Assembly: GCF_039522665.1 (NCBI RefSeq)
Contig: NZ_BAAADV010000004.1
Coordinates: 124,001-188,000 of the forward strand
Direction of reading: 5' to 3'
Origin: Natronoarchaeum mannanilyticum
GTDB lineage: Archaea; Halobacteriota; Halobacteria; Halobacteriales; Natronoarchaeaceae
Length of the DNA stretch: 64,000 bases
Position numbers and translations under genes: made by a program
Notes under the pieces: model-generated
Told to the model about the DNA's origin: nothing
The model's database searches: none
What the model saw: the letters and a program-made list of their open reading frames with translations, nothing else
Part shown: positions 1 to 7,811 of the stretch, in pieces
Numbering within the stretch: position 1 is the first letter of the stretch
Layout: every line of letters starts with the position of its first letter

Positions 1-2392
1 GGAGCAGATCCGTGCCGTCGAGGCTCTTTCGCAGCAGTTCGCGCGCGTCGTCGGCGTCCAGGTCCTCGATGATCCCTTTGATGTCGATCTTCCTGTTCAG
101 CGGCATCGAGAGCGTGAAGCCGTTGTCCGCGACCGCGACCGAGACGTTGGCGTTGGCCGCCTGCGCGCACCGGTAGGCCAGCAGGCGCGAGAGCCCCTCG
201 TTGAACCGGCGGCCGTAGTTCGAATGGACGTAGTAGTTGCGCTCGTACTCGTCGCGGTCGCGCTCGACCTCGATGGCGAGCCGATCGGTCGTGCTGACGC
301 TCTCGACGCCCGCATATCTGATCTGCTGGTCGAACATCCGGGCGAGCGCGCGGACGCTGTCGTCGTCCAGCGGGAAGTTCCGGAGCCAGCGCCGGACCGA
401 CGCCGCGCCGCCCGCGTCGTAGCGATCGAGCAGTTCGCCCTGAAAGTCGAGAATCTCCCGGCCCAGATCGTACGCCAGCGGAAGCCGCTCGGAGTACCAC
501 GAGGGGACCGTCGGCGCCGCCGACGTCCGGTCGACGTACACCTTCGAGCCGCGCCGATAGCGGTACTCGAAGTGGTCGCCGCCCAGTACGAACACGTCGC
601 CCGCTTCGAGCGTGTCGAGGTACTCCTCGTCCAGTTGGCCGACCCACTCGTCGCCCGCGCGGGTGAACACGTCGCAGCTGAAGGAATCGGGGATCGTCCC
701 GATGTTGGTCATGTAGATGACGCGCGCGAGGCGGCCGCGCTTGCCGATCAGCGGCTCGCCGACCGGGAACTCCTCGTAGTGGTGCTCGCCGCCGGGCGGG
801 TCGTTCGTGTCCCGCCAGATCTTCGCGTACACGTTCCGGTCCTCCATCCCCTCGTAGTCGGCGGTGAGATACCGGGCGAGCTGCTCCCAGTCGGCGTCGT
901 CGTAGTTCCGGTAGGGGTAGGCCCGCCGGAGAATCCCCACGACTTCGCTCTCCGGTCGGATCTCGGCGATCGCCATGCCGTACACCTGCTGGGCGGCGAC
1001 GTCCTGGGCGTTCTCGGGGATCGAGACGCCGTCGACGAACCCCTCGTCGGCCTTCTTGAGCATCACGGCGCACTCGACCAGTTCGTCGCGATCGAGCGCG
1101 ATCACCCGGCCGGTCACCGTCTCGCCGACGCGGTGGCCCGCGCGGCCGACCCGCTGGAGCAGGGCGGCGACGGACTTCGGGCTGCCGACCTGCACCACCA
1201 GGTCGACGTGGGGCATGTCGATGCCCAACTCCAGGCTCGTTGAGGACGTCACCACGTCGAGCGAGCCGTCCTTGAGCCGCTCCTCGACGTCCTCGCGGAC
1301 CTCCTTCGAGAGGCTGCCGTGGTGACAGCCCGAGTTGTCCTCGTCGTAGTCGTCGAAGCGCTCGCGCAGGTTGTGGAGGATGCGCTCGGCGCCCGAGCGG
1401 GTGTTCGCGAACACGAGCGTGTTCGTGTGGTCCCGGATCTGCTCGTGGAGGCGCTCGTAGAACCGCTCCTGAATCACGTCGCGGGGCGTGTGGATCAGGT
1501 CGTCGGTCGGGCACTGGAGTTCGACGTCGAACTCGCGGGCGAACCGCGCGTCGACGATCTCGTACTCCCGAGGCGAGCCGTTCGGTTCCTCGCGGCCGAC
1601 CAGAAACTCCGCGACGTCCTCCAGGGGCTCGATCGTCGCCGAGCAGCCGATCCGCGTCGGCGAACCCTCCGCGAGCGCCTCCAGGCGTTCGAGGCTCACC
1701 GAGAGGTGCGTGCCGCGCTTGCCCGCCGCCAGCGAGTGGATCTCGTCGACGACGACGTACTCGACCGTGCGAAGCTTCTCGCGGAACTTCGGCGAGTTGA
1801 GCAGGATAGCGAGCGTCTCCGGCGTCGTGTTGAGGATGTGCGGCGTCTCCTCGAGCATCCTCTGACGGTCGCTGTCGGAGGTGTCTCCGTGACGGATCGC
1901 GTGGCGGATGCGGTCGACCGCGGCGGCGTCGGCGGTGACGTCGTCGTCGGTGCCGCTTTCCGCGTCGTCACCGACACCGGTGCGACGCCGCTTTGCAATT
2001 TCGCGGATCCCTTCCAAGGGCTCGGTCAGATTTCGGTGGATGTCGTTGGCTAGCGACTTCAGCGGCGAGACGTACAGGCAGTAGACGGAGTTGTCGAGCC
2101 CGTCCTCGCGCTCGCGGCGGAACAGCTCGTCGATAATAGACGTAAAGCTCGCGAGCGTCTTTCCGGACCCCGTCGGCGCGCAGATCAGCGCGTTCTCGCC
2201 CTCGTGGATCAGCGGGACGGCCCGTTCCTGTGGCGGCGTGAAGAAGCCGCCGTTCTCCGCCACGTACTCGCCGAACTGGTCGATCCACCACTCCTGGACC
2301 GACGGTTCGAGCAGATCGAGAACGTCACCGTCGGCGACTGCACCCGGATCGGCGTCGATATCGGCCGATTCCAGCCGCTCTCTCCATCCCAT
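1..2392 (-). CDS. lhr: Lhr-type superfamily 2 DNA/RNA helicase (3' end beyond window)
   Basis: An ATP-dependent helicase of the Lhr (large helicase-related) family, associated in archaea with repair and recombination. The 797 codons visible start MGWRERLES. In order they show a Q-like FFTPPQERAVPL, Walker A APTGSGKT, VSPLKSLAND, the TTPETL motif, DEIH Walker B, GCSATI, then the second RecA lobe with TLVFANTRSGAE, TSSTSLELGID and QRVGRAGHR. Downstream come a winged-helix/Lhr-core region and a tail that runs off the left edge. The chosen ATG at 2392 gives an open frame with all motifs; ATG 2387 is in another frame. Family assignment is firm; the sub-family (Lhr1/Lhr2) is not resolved. Confidence 0.93.
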   Translation of the reverse strand, partial: MGWRERLESADIDADPGAVADGDVLDLLEPSVQEWWIDQFGEYVAENGGFFTPPQERAVPLIHEGENALICAPTGSGKTLASFTSIIDELFRREREDGLDNSVYCLYVSPLKSLANDIHRNLTEPLEGIREIAKRRRTGVGDDAESGTDDDVTADAAAVDRIRHAIRHGDTSDSDRQRMLEETPHILNTTPETLAILLNSPKFREKLRTVEYVVVDEIHSLAAGKRGTHLSVSLERLEALAEGSPTRIGCSATIEPLEDVAEFLVGREEPNGSPREYEIVDARFAREFDVELQCPTDDLIHTPRDVIQERFYERLHEQIRDHTNTLVFANTRSGAERILHNLRERFDDYDEDNSGCHHGSLSKEVREDVEERLKDGSLDVVTSSTSLELGIDMPHVDLVVQVGSPKSVAALLQRVGRAGHRVGETVTGRVIALDRDELVECAVMLKKADEGFVDGVSIPENAQDVAAQQVYGMAIAEIRPESEVVGILRRAYPYRNYDDADWEQLARYLTADYEGMEDRNVYAKIWRDTNDPPGGEHHYEEFPVGEPLIGKRGRLARVIYMTNIGTIPDSFSCDVFTRAGDEWVGQLDEEYLDTLEAGDVFVLGGDHFEYRYRRGSKVYVDRTSAAPTVPSWYSERLPLAYDLGREILDFQGELLDRYDAGGAASVRRWLRNFPLDDDSVRALARMFDQQIRYAGVESVSTTDRLAIEVERDRDEYERNYYVHSNYGRRFNEGLSRLLAYRCAQAANANVSVAVADNGFTLSMPLNRKIDIKGIIEDLDADDARELLRKSLDGTDLL

Positions 2393-2488
2393 CAGGGATC
2401 ACTCGGGACCAGCCGCGTAAGTGCGTTTGGTCCCCGATCCTTTGGGTTTGCCGCGGGACGGCGGCGCGCTACGATCGTTTTCGAGGGA

Positions 2489-2857
2489 TTACTCGGAGTT
2501 CTCGTCGGCTGCGTCGGCGTCGGCGGCATCCTCGCCGCCGCGGGCCAGCGCCTCGCCCGTCTGGGCTCCACTCTGCGTTTCGAGACGCCGTTCGATCAGG
2601 GCCTCGAAGTCCGGCGACGTGTCGTACTCGTCCCGACAGCGCAGCGCGACGCGCCCGCGGTCGGTGACCTCGTACAGTCCCGAGCGCTCGGCCGGCCCGA
2701 TCTTGCGGACCAGTCCGTAGTCGTCGAGCACCGGGAGACGATTGTTGACGTTCTTCCGGCTCTTTCCGGTGATCTGGGCGAGGTTCGGTGCGACGTTTCG
2801 CCCGTACGCGTGCAGCGCTTCGAGAATCAGGAAATCTGTTGGTTGACGGAGTTTCAC
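2489..2857 (-). CDS. Winged-helix regulator, PhiH1-repressor-like
   Basis: A 122-residue protein starting (GTG) MKLRQPTDFLILEALHAYGRN. Residues about 5-75 form a winged helix (NLAQITGKSRKNVNNRLPVLDDYGLVRKIGP, then a wing GLYEVTDRGRVAL), the pattern of haloarchaeal PhiH1-like repressors. The last 25 residues are an acidic Ala/Asp tail. The frame stays open upstream to 3067, but that extension is basic and aromatic and unlike halophilic protein; the GTG at 2857, preceded by GGGAGC, fits better. It lies 96 bases upstream of the helicase in the same direction. A DNA-binding role is inferred from the fold; the target is unknown. Confidence 0.75.
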   Translation of the reverse strand: MKLRQPTDFLILEALHAYGRNVAPNLAQITGKSRKNVNNRLPVLDDYGLVRKIGPAERSGLYEVTDRGRVALRCRDEYDTSPDFEALIERRLETQSGAQTGEALARGGEDAADADAADENSE

Positions 2858-3122
2858 GGTGTCGCTCCCTGGAATAGAGTACGTTCCCCACCTGATAAGT
2901 AAGCTCCCCTTTAGTCCCGGCAAAAACGGGCAAATACAAAACCGAACGCGATTGCCATCGGTAATTATAAGTGGAAATCGCCGTATGAACTGTTCATGGC
3001 CGGCGATGCCGAAGCCAGCCGCAATCGGAGCGCTGAACCGGCGGCGATAACGGCTGTAGCGGGCCATGGAGCGGTCATGTCAGAGCGCCGGACGAGCGGG
3101 TTGCGGTGCGAGAGGCTATACT

Positions 3123-4559
3123 GTGACTGAAAACGTCTCGACGAACAGACGGTCGGCGGCGCGCGACGGCGGATCCCGGGGCGAACCGAGGCGTATCGCC
3201 GTCGCCAGCGGCATCGACGACGCCGATCGGATCGCCGCGATGGCGCCCGACGAGTGTGCGGTTTCGCTGGGATCGCCCGGCTGTATCGACGGCGTCGATC
3301 TGTGGATCGCGGACGACTCCGCGCTCGAATCGCTCGAAGACTTGCCCCCGAGCGGGGACGGCGTCGACCCGTCGATCCTGTTCGTCGTCGACGACGAACA
3401 GCTCCCCGACGACTGCTGGTCGACGATCGACGACGTGGTCCGGCGGCCGCTCCGACCGTCGGTGGTTCGCCGGCGCATCGAAAACGTGCTCGGCGTTCCG
3501 GGCCCGGACGCCGCGGCGTCGACCGCTCCCGCGACCGAGCGGGTCGGGATCGACTGCGTCTCCCAGCCCGTCGTGACGGCGCGCATCGAGGACGGCGAGC
3601 GCCTCGTCTGCGGGGTCAACCCCGCCTTCGAGGAGCTGTTCGGTTACGACGCCGACGCCGTCGTCGGAGAGCGGCTCTCGGAGTGGGTCGTTCCGGTCGA
3701 CGACCGGTCGGCCGCCGCGGAGCTGGTCGAGCAGGTCGATCGCGGTACCCCGGTCGAGCGGATCGTCACGCGTCGGACGGCGACCGGTCGTCGCGACGTG
3801 GCGCTCAAGATGCTCCCGGCGGCCGGCGGCCCTGTCGACGCGTTCGTCTGTTACGACGACGTCACCGACGAGCGGTGCCGAAAACAGCAGGTGACGGTCC
3901 TCAACCGCGTCCTGCGGCACAACATCCGCAACGGGATGAACGTGATCCTCGGTAACGCAGAGCTGCTGGCCGGGCGGGTCGACGACCCGACGACGCTCGA
4001 AGCGGTGCGCTCGATCGAAGACGCGGCCGAGGATCTCGTCGAACTCGGCGAGACCGCCGGCTCTCTCCAGACGGCCTGGGACGGAACGGAGCGCGGCGTC
4101 CTCGACGCCGTCCGACTCGTCGAGCGCGTCCGAACGAACCTTCGCTCCGACTCGTCGACGTCCGGAATCCGCGTCGAGGCGCCCGAGAGCTGTCCGGTGC
4201 TCGCGGACGCGCACCTGGAGACGGCCGTCCGCGAACTCTGCGAAAACGCGCTTCGCTACGCGGGAGAGGACGCTCCAGTCGTCGTTCGTGTCGACCGGCG
4301 GAGCGCTTGGACGGAGATCACCGTTTGCGACCGCGGTCCGGGGCTCCCGGAAGCCGAGCGGGCGGTGCTTCGGGGCGACGACGAGACGCCGCTCGAGCAC
4401 GGGAGCGGGCTGGGCCTGTGGATCGTCAACTGGATCGTCACCAGTCTGGGCGGCGAGATCGCCGTCGCCGACCGGGAACCGAACGGGACCGCGGTGACGC
4501 TGTCCCTGCCGTCGGGCCCCCGTCCGGCCGATCGGCCCCCCGCCGAGGTCACCCGCTGA
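3123..4559 (+). CDS. PAS-domain sensor histidine kinase
   Basis: A soluble two-component sensor kinase of about 478 residues. The N-terminal ~115 residues resemble a degenerate receiver-like domain (IDGVDLWIADDSALESL ... SILFVVDDEQLP). A PAS domain follows (~150-255, VCGVNPAFEELFGYDADAVVGERLSEWV). The haloarchaeal H-box is LNRVLRHNIRNGMNVILGN with phospho-acceptor His at about residue 266. The ATPase part has an N-box ELCENALRYAG, CDRGPGLP and GSGLGLWIVNWIV. I see no membrane segment. I chose the GTG at 3123, which has GAGAGG upstream; ATG 3066 adds 19 residues of unlikely composition. No response regulator is adjacent. Confidence 0.87.
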   Translation: MTENVSTNRRSAARDGGSRGEPRRIAVASGIDDADRIAAMAPDECAVSLGSPGCIDGVDLWIADDSALESLEDLPPSGDGVDPSILFVVDDEQLPDDCWSTIDDVVRRPLRPSVVRRRIENVLGVPGPDAAASTAPATERVGIDCVSQPVVTARIEDGERLVCGVNPAFEELFGYDADAVVGERLSEWVVPVDDRSAAAELVEQVDRGTPVERIVTRRTATGRRDVALKMLPAAGGPVDAFVCYDDVTDERCRKQQVTVLNRVLRHNIRNGMNVILGNAELLAGRVDDPTTLEAVRSIEDAAEDLVELGETAGSLQTAWDGTERGVLDAVRLVERVRTNLRSDSSTSGIRVEAPESCPVLADAHLETAVRELCENALRYAGEDAPVVVRVDRRSAWTEITVCDRGPGLPEAERAVLRGDDETPLEHGSGLGLWIVNWIVTSLGGEIAVADREPNGTAVTLSLPSGPRPADRPPAEVTR

Positions 4560-4678
4560 CGCTCCCGCTTTGCAGCCGACGATTCCGTGTTTCCGCAGAC
4601 GGCGCGGGGATTCCGGGCCGCCCCGGTCGTAACTGGTCGGTACCTTTATTCTCGCGCTACCCGTTAGCTACACCTCGA

Positions 4679-4723
4679 ATGGACGGTACCGCCGGTTCCC
4701 TGTGGGGGGTGTCACTGCAGTGA
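4679..4723 (+). other. Possible 14-codon leader ORF overlapping the CHAT gene start
   Basis: ATG at 4679 opens a frame MDGTAGSLWGVSLQ whose TGA stop (4721-4723) overlaps the GTG at 4720 as GTGA. A TTTATT box at 4645-4650 sits about 30 bases before the ATG, so transcripts may begin right at it. GGGGGGTG (4704-4711) inside the mini-ORF is a strong ribosome-binding site for GTG 4720. It may be a translated leader or chance. Confidence 0.3.
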
Positions 4724-6786
4724 ACGTCGCGTTCGAGCCGCTGTCGGCCCCCGGCCTCGAGTTGATCGACCCGATCGAACGGGTTCGGTACTCGCTGCTG
4801 ACGGACGCGCCAGTGACGCCCTCGTCGACCGACCCCGGCGCCTTCCGGTTCCCGGTCGACGACGCGGTCGAAATCGAGTGCTCGGCTATCACGCTCCCGA
4901 CGGTCGCGCCCGTCATCGTCAGGAACGAGGCTGGCGAGGTCGTCGCGAGCGCGGAACACTTCTCCCACGAGGAACTCCCGCAGGGAACGTACAGCATTGA
5001 GGTGTCCGTCCAGCTTCGGATCTACCTCCAGGTAGAGAGCGACGTCACGATCTCCTCGGAGACCGAGCGGACCTCGATCGAGTTCGGCGAGCCCACTCGG
5101 GTCGCCGTCGGCGGGCGGTCGAAGCACGAACAGCCCGCGGCGACGCTGACGACGACCGACGATCCGGAGGACATCATGCGCGCGGTGACGGCGCTGAGCT
5201 CGTCGCTCAAGACGACGACCGCCGAGCGCTCGCTGCCGACGCTGCGCGGGCATCCGCCCGCGATCGAACTCGGCGACGAACTCTCGATCCCCGAGGAAAT
5301 CGAGCCGGCCGACACCGGCGTCGCGATCGAGCTCCCGCCGACCTACCGCCACATCTACCCCGCCGCGACGCTGGCGTACTACCTCGGCGCAGAGCTAGTG
5401 CCGGGCGAGACGGCCCGAATCGTCACCGACGACGGATTCGAGCGCGATCTCGACGGGCCGGGCGGATTCGAGCGGGAGGTCGTCCGGGCGCTCAAACAGG
5501 TGTTCTTCCTCGACTGCGTCACGCGCACCGAGGGGCTGTACCCGATCGACCTCCACGAGCGCCAGCTGCTGGAGCACGAGGTCGACCTCTCCTTCCCCGA
5601 GCTGTACGAGGCGCCGCTGTCCCGGCAGCTCGAAGCGTATCTCGACGTCCCCTACGAGGCTGTCGAGGAACTGCTCCCGCAGTGGAAGCTGACGACCCAC
5701 GTCTCGCCGACGCCGGAGAGCATCGAGACGCTGCCGTACCTGGTCAACGATCTGGCGGTCATCCGAACGGCGGAGCCCCAGCAGGTGTCGGCGTCGTCGG
5801 TCGAAGAGACGGGAATGGGGGCGTACACCCGCGGAGCGGCCGAGACGTCGGGCGGCGACGCCGGCGACAACACCTACGTCCAGGTCGAATCCGACGACGC
5901 CATCGAGCAGGCGTGGGTCGGCGACGAGACGCCGATCGGCGTCAGCAAGGCGACGCCGGAGGCCTACCGCAACCGCTTCGACCGGGAGCCCTCGACCGGC
6001 GACATCGCGATCACGGTCGTCTGTAACGACGATCGCATGGACGAGGAACGCGACATCGTCGACGAGGTGTACGGCTCCCGCGCGGACCTGCCCTTCGAGG
6101 TGGCCGTCGAGCGCGACCTGCGAACGGACGAGCTGGCCGACGTGTTCGCCGAGCCGGCGGAGTTCCTCCACTACGTCGGCCACATCGACGACGACGGGTT
6201 CCGCTGTGCCGACGGCACGCTCGACGCCGGGTCGCTCGACGAGATCGGCGTCGACGCGTTCCTGTTGAACGCCTGCCAGTCGTACGACCAGGGCGCGAAG
6301 CTGATCGAGGCCGGCGCGATCGGCGGCATCGCCACGCTCAGCGACGTGATCAACAGCGGCGCCGTCCGCATCGGCTCGACGGTAGCACGCCTGCTGAACT
6401 GCGGCTTCCCGCTCCGGGCCGCCCTCGAAGTCGCGAAGGGCGAGAGCATCGTCGGCAGCCAGTATTTGGTGATCGGCGACGGCGGGCTCACCATCGCGCA
6501 GGCGGAGAGCGGGACGCCGCTGCTCGCTCGCATCGAACCGGCGGACGGGGATCGCTACGAGCTGACGTTCGAGGCGTACGCGACGACGTCCGGCGGGATG
6601 GGCGGGATGTTCATGCCGATCATCGAGTCGAACGAGAACTTCTATCTCAACTCGGGGGACAACGCGTCCGTAACGGTTTCAGAGCAAGAGCTACTTCAGT
6701 CTCTTGAGCTTGAAACATTGCCCGTCAGAATCTCGGGCGGACTACACTGGAGCGACGAAGTCGACGCTGAAACGCTGAATTCTTAA
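4720..6786 (+). CDS. CHAT-domain (caspase-like) cysteine protease homologue
   Basis: A 688-residue protein starting (GTG) MNVAFEPLSAPG. The first ~130 residues look beta-rich; a middle region (~200-340) carries PPTYRHIYPAATLAYYLGAEL and a long helical stretch. Residues ~420-600 look like a CHAT peptidase: a beta strand IAITVVCNDDRMDEE, then AEFLHYVGHIDDDGF with His at about 484 and 488, then DAFLLNACQSYDQGAK with Cys at about 519, then IGGIATLSDVINSGAVRIG. His in xGH and Cys in NACxS is the catalytic dyad pattern of CHAT/caspase-fold proteases. The final ~60 residues have lower GC and are poorly ordered. It converges with a 45-codon peptide gene, overlapping by 4 bases. No TPR partner domain is seen. 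GTG 4702 is an alternative start; 4720 has the better ribosome-binding site. Function is inferred. Confidence 0.72.
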   Translation: MNVAFEPLSAPGLELIDPIERVRYSLLTDAPVTPSSTDPGAFRFPVDDAVEIECSAITLPTVAPVIVRNEAGEVVASAEHFSHEELPQGTYSIEVSVQLRIYLQVESDVTISSETERTSIEFGEPTRVAVGGRSKHEQPAATLTTTDDPEDIMRAVTALSSSLKTTTAERSLPTLRGHPPAIELGDELSIPEEIEPADTGVAIELPPTYRHIYPAATLAYYLGAELVPGETARIVTDDGFERDLDGPGGFEREVVRALKQVFFLDCVTRTEGLYPIDLHERQLLEHEVDLSFPELYEAPLSRQLEAYLDVPYEAVEELLPQWKLTTHVSPTPESIETLPYLVNDLAVIRTAEPQQVSASSVEETGMGAYTRGAAETSGGDAGDNTYVQVESDDAIEQAWVGDETPIGVSKATPEAYRNRFDREPSTGDIAITVVCNDDRMDEERDIVDEVYGSRADLPFEVAVERDLRTDELADVFAEPAEFLHYVGHIDDDGFRCADGTLDAGSLDEIGVDAFLLNACQSYDQGAKLIEAGAIGGIATLSDVINSGAVRIGSTVARLLNCGFPLRAALEVAKGESIVGSQYLVIGDGGLTIAQAESGTPLLARIEPADGDRYELTFEAYATTSGGMGGMFMPIIESNENFYLNSGDNASVTVSEQELLQSLELETLPVRISGGLHWSDEVDAETLNS

Positions 6787-6920
6787 TCGATCGTCATCGC
6801 GATCGCCGCCGAAGCACTCCCGACTTGCGTTAGCGCCACCAGCGCAGCGAACAGCACGCCGGCCAGCCGCGGGTGGTTCTTGAGGAACGACGCCATCTGA
6901 CTTCCATTGCCGTTGGACAT
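6783..6920 (-). CDS. 45-residue hydrophobic mini-protein (DUF7503-like)
   Basis: Reads MSNGNGSQMASFLKNHPRLA, then a single hydrophobic stretch GVLFAALVALTQVGSASAAIA and a short MTID tail. The pattern (polar N-terminus, NHPR, about 20 apolar residues with a TQxGSA bend) matches a small haloarchaeal family I recall as DUF7503. It could be a membrane anchor, a pore-forming peptide or a short secreted product (SAS-A could be a cleavage site). There is no ribosome-binding site, but a TATA-like box lies 29-38 bases upstream, so it is probably leaderless. It converges with the CHAT protease gene (4-base overlap), which suggests a functional link. The role is unknown. Confidence 0.72.
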   Translation of the reverse strand: MSNGNGSQMASFLKNHPRLAGVLFAALVALTQVGSASAAIAMTID

Positions 6921-6948
6921 GGTACATCGCTACAAAAATGGCGAGAGA

Positions 6949-7014
6949 ATATAAAAATATTTAAATAATAAGTACATTAAACAAAGTGGATTTTGTATAC
7001 TATTTTAGAAAATA
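6949..7014 (-). promoter_or_regulatory. AT-rich promoter island with two dyads upstream of the mini-protein
   Basis: An island much more AT-rich than its surroundings. Reading toward the mini-protein, a TATA-like TTTTTATATT (6949-6958) sits at leaderless distance from ATG 6920. Further upstream are two inverted repeats: ACAAA-6nt-TTTGT at 6981-6996 and TATTTT-AG-AAAATA at 7001-7014. Their position upstream of the TATA box would suit an activator or repressor pair. No regulator can be assigned. Confidence 0.5.
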
Positions 7015-7124
7015 TCTCGCTAGGGGCGCGAGCGGGCGTTTACGGGGATTGGAGCCCGTAGTTTCGAGATAGCTACGGGATAGTTGCGACTCGCGGATGT
7101 GGTGCTACTAGCAATAGCGCGTTG

Positions 7125-7718
7125 CTATTCGGTCGTCCGGACGATCCACTCCCCGTCGAACCGCTCGACGACGCCGTCGAACAGCGCCGCGAGCGTGTTG
7201 AGGTCCCGCGGCTCGTGGGCGGTGGGATCGATGTGGAAGTGCGCGACGGCGTCGGCCGCGCGGACGCGGCCCGCGAGCACGTGGAGAAAGCGGAACGCGC
7301 GTTCGAGATCCGAGTGGTCTAACAGGTCGGTCAGCGAGTGAAAACACAGGATCGTCTCGCCGCCGTCCGACAGAAAGCCGCTGATCTCGATGCCCAGCGA
7401 GGAGAGGTCCGCGGGATCGTCGATCGAGACGACGTCGACGTCGCCCCGCGACGAGCGAACGTCGCCGTGGTCGCCGACCGCGAGGAGGCGTTTTCGTCCC
7501 GTCGAGGGGTGGTTCGCGAGCTTGTCCAGACAGTCGGCGGGATCGGGGGAGAACTCGACGACGAGCACGTCACCGGTCGGGTCCGCGCTCGCGGCGAGGT
7601 CTCCGCAGAGTCCCGACGGCGTGTCGTCGCCCGCGTCGTGGACCAGAACGCTCGCTCCGGGGTCGAGCGCTCCGGGAACGACGTCCTCGCGGGGCGTCTT
7701 CGGTTCGCGTCCGGCCAT
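7125..7718 (-). CDS. Haloarchaeal RecA/KaiC-like protein without a clear P-loop (DUF7504-like)
   Basis: A 197-residue acidic protein, MAGREPKTPREDVVPGALDP. Alternating beta-alpha elements (SVLVHDAGDD, GDVLVVEFSPDPADCLDKL, VDVVSIDDPADLSSLGIEI, ETILCFHSLTDLLDHSDLE, FLHVLAGRVRAADAVAHFH) follow the order of a RecA/KaiC fold, but where Walker A would be there is only SVLVHDAGDDTPSGL. I recall this haloarchaeal family as DUF7504. A TATA-like AATTATATG at about 7741-7750 fits a leaderless start. It could be a signalling or regulatory relative of KaiC-type proteins; no reaction can be assigned. Confidence 0.66.
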   Translation of the reverse strand: MAGREPKTPREDVVPGALDPGASVLVHDAGDDTPSGLCGDLAASADPTGDVLVVEFSPDPADCLDKLANHPSTGRKRLLAVGDHGDVRSSRGDVDVVSIDDPADLSSLGIEISGFLSDGGETILCFHSLTDLLDHSDLERAFRFLHVLAGRVRAADAVAHFHIDPTAHEPRDLNTLAALFDGVVERFDGEWIVRTTE

Positions 7719-7811
7719 AACGGAGCCACGTGACGGACACTCATATAATTATCCGTACGACGAAACAATTCGTGACGAAGGACTATTATCGCCCCTTCCA
7801 AGGAGACACAT

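Noticed and set aside
6742-6927. A 61-codon minus-strand frame overlapping the mini-protein
   Set aside because: Different frame from the 45-codon gene, with a charged random-looking product; the 45-codon frame has the hydrophobic segment and family pattern.
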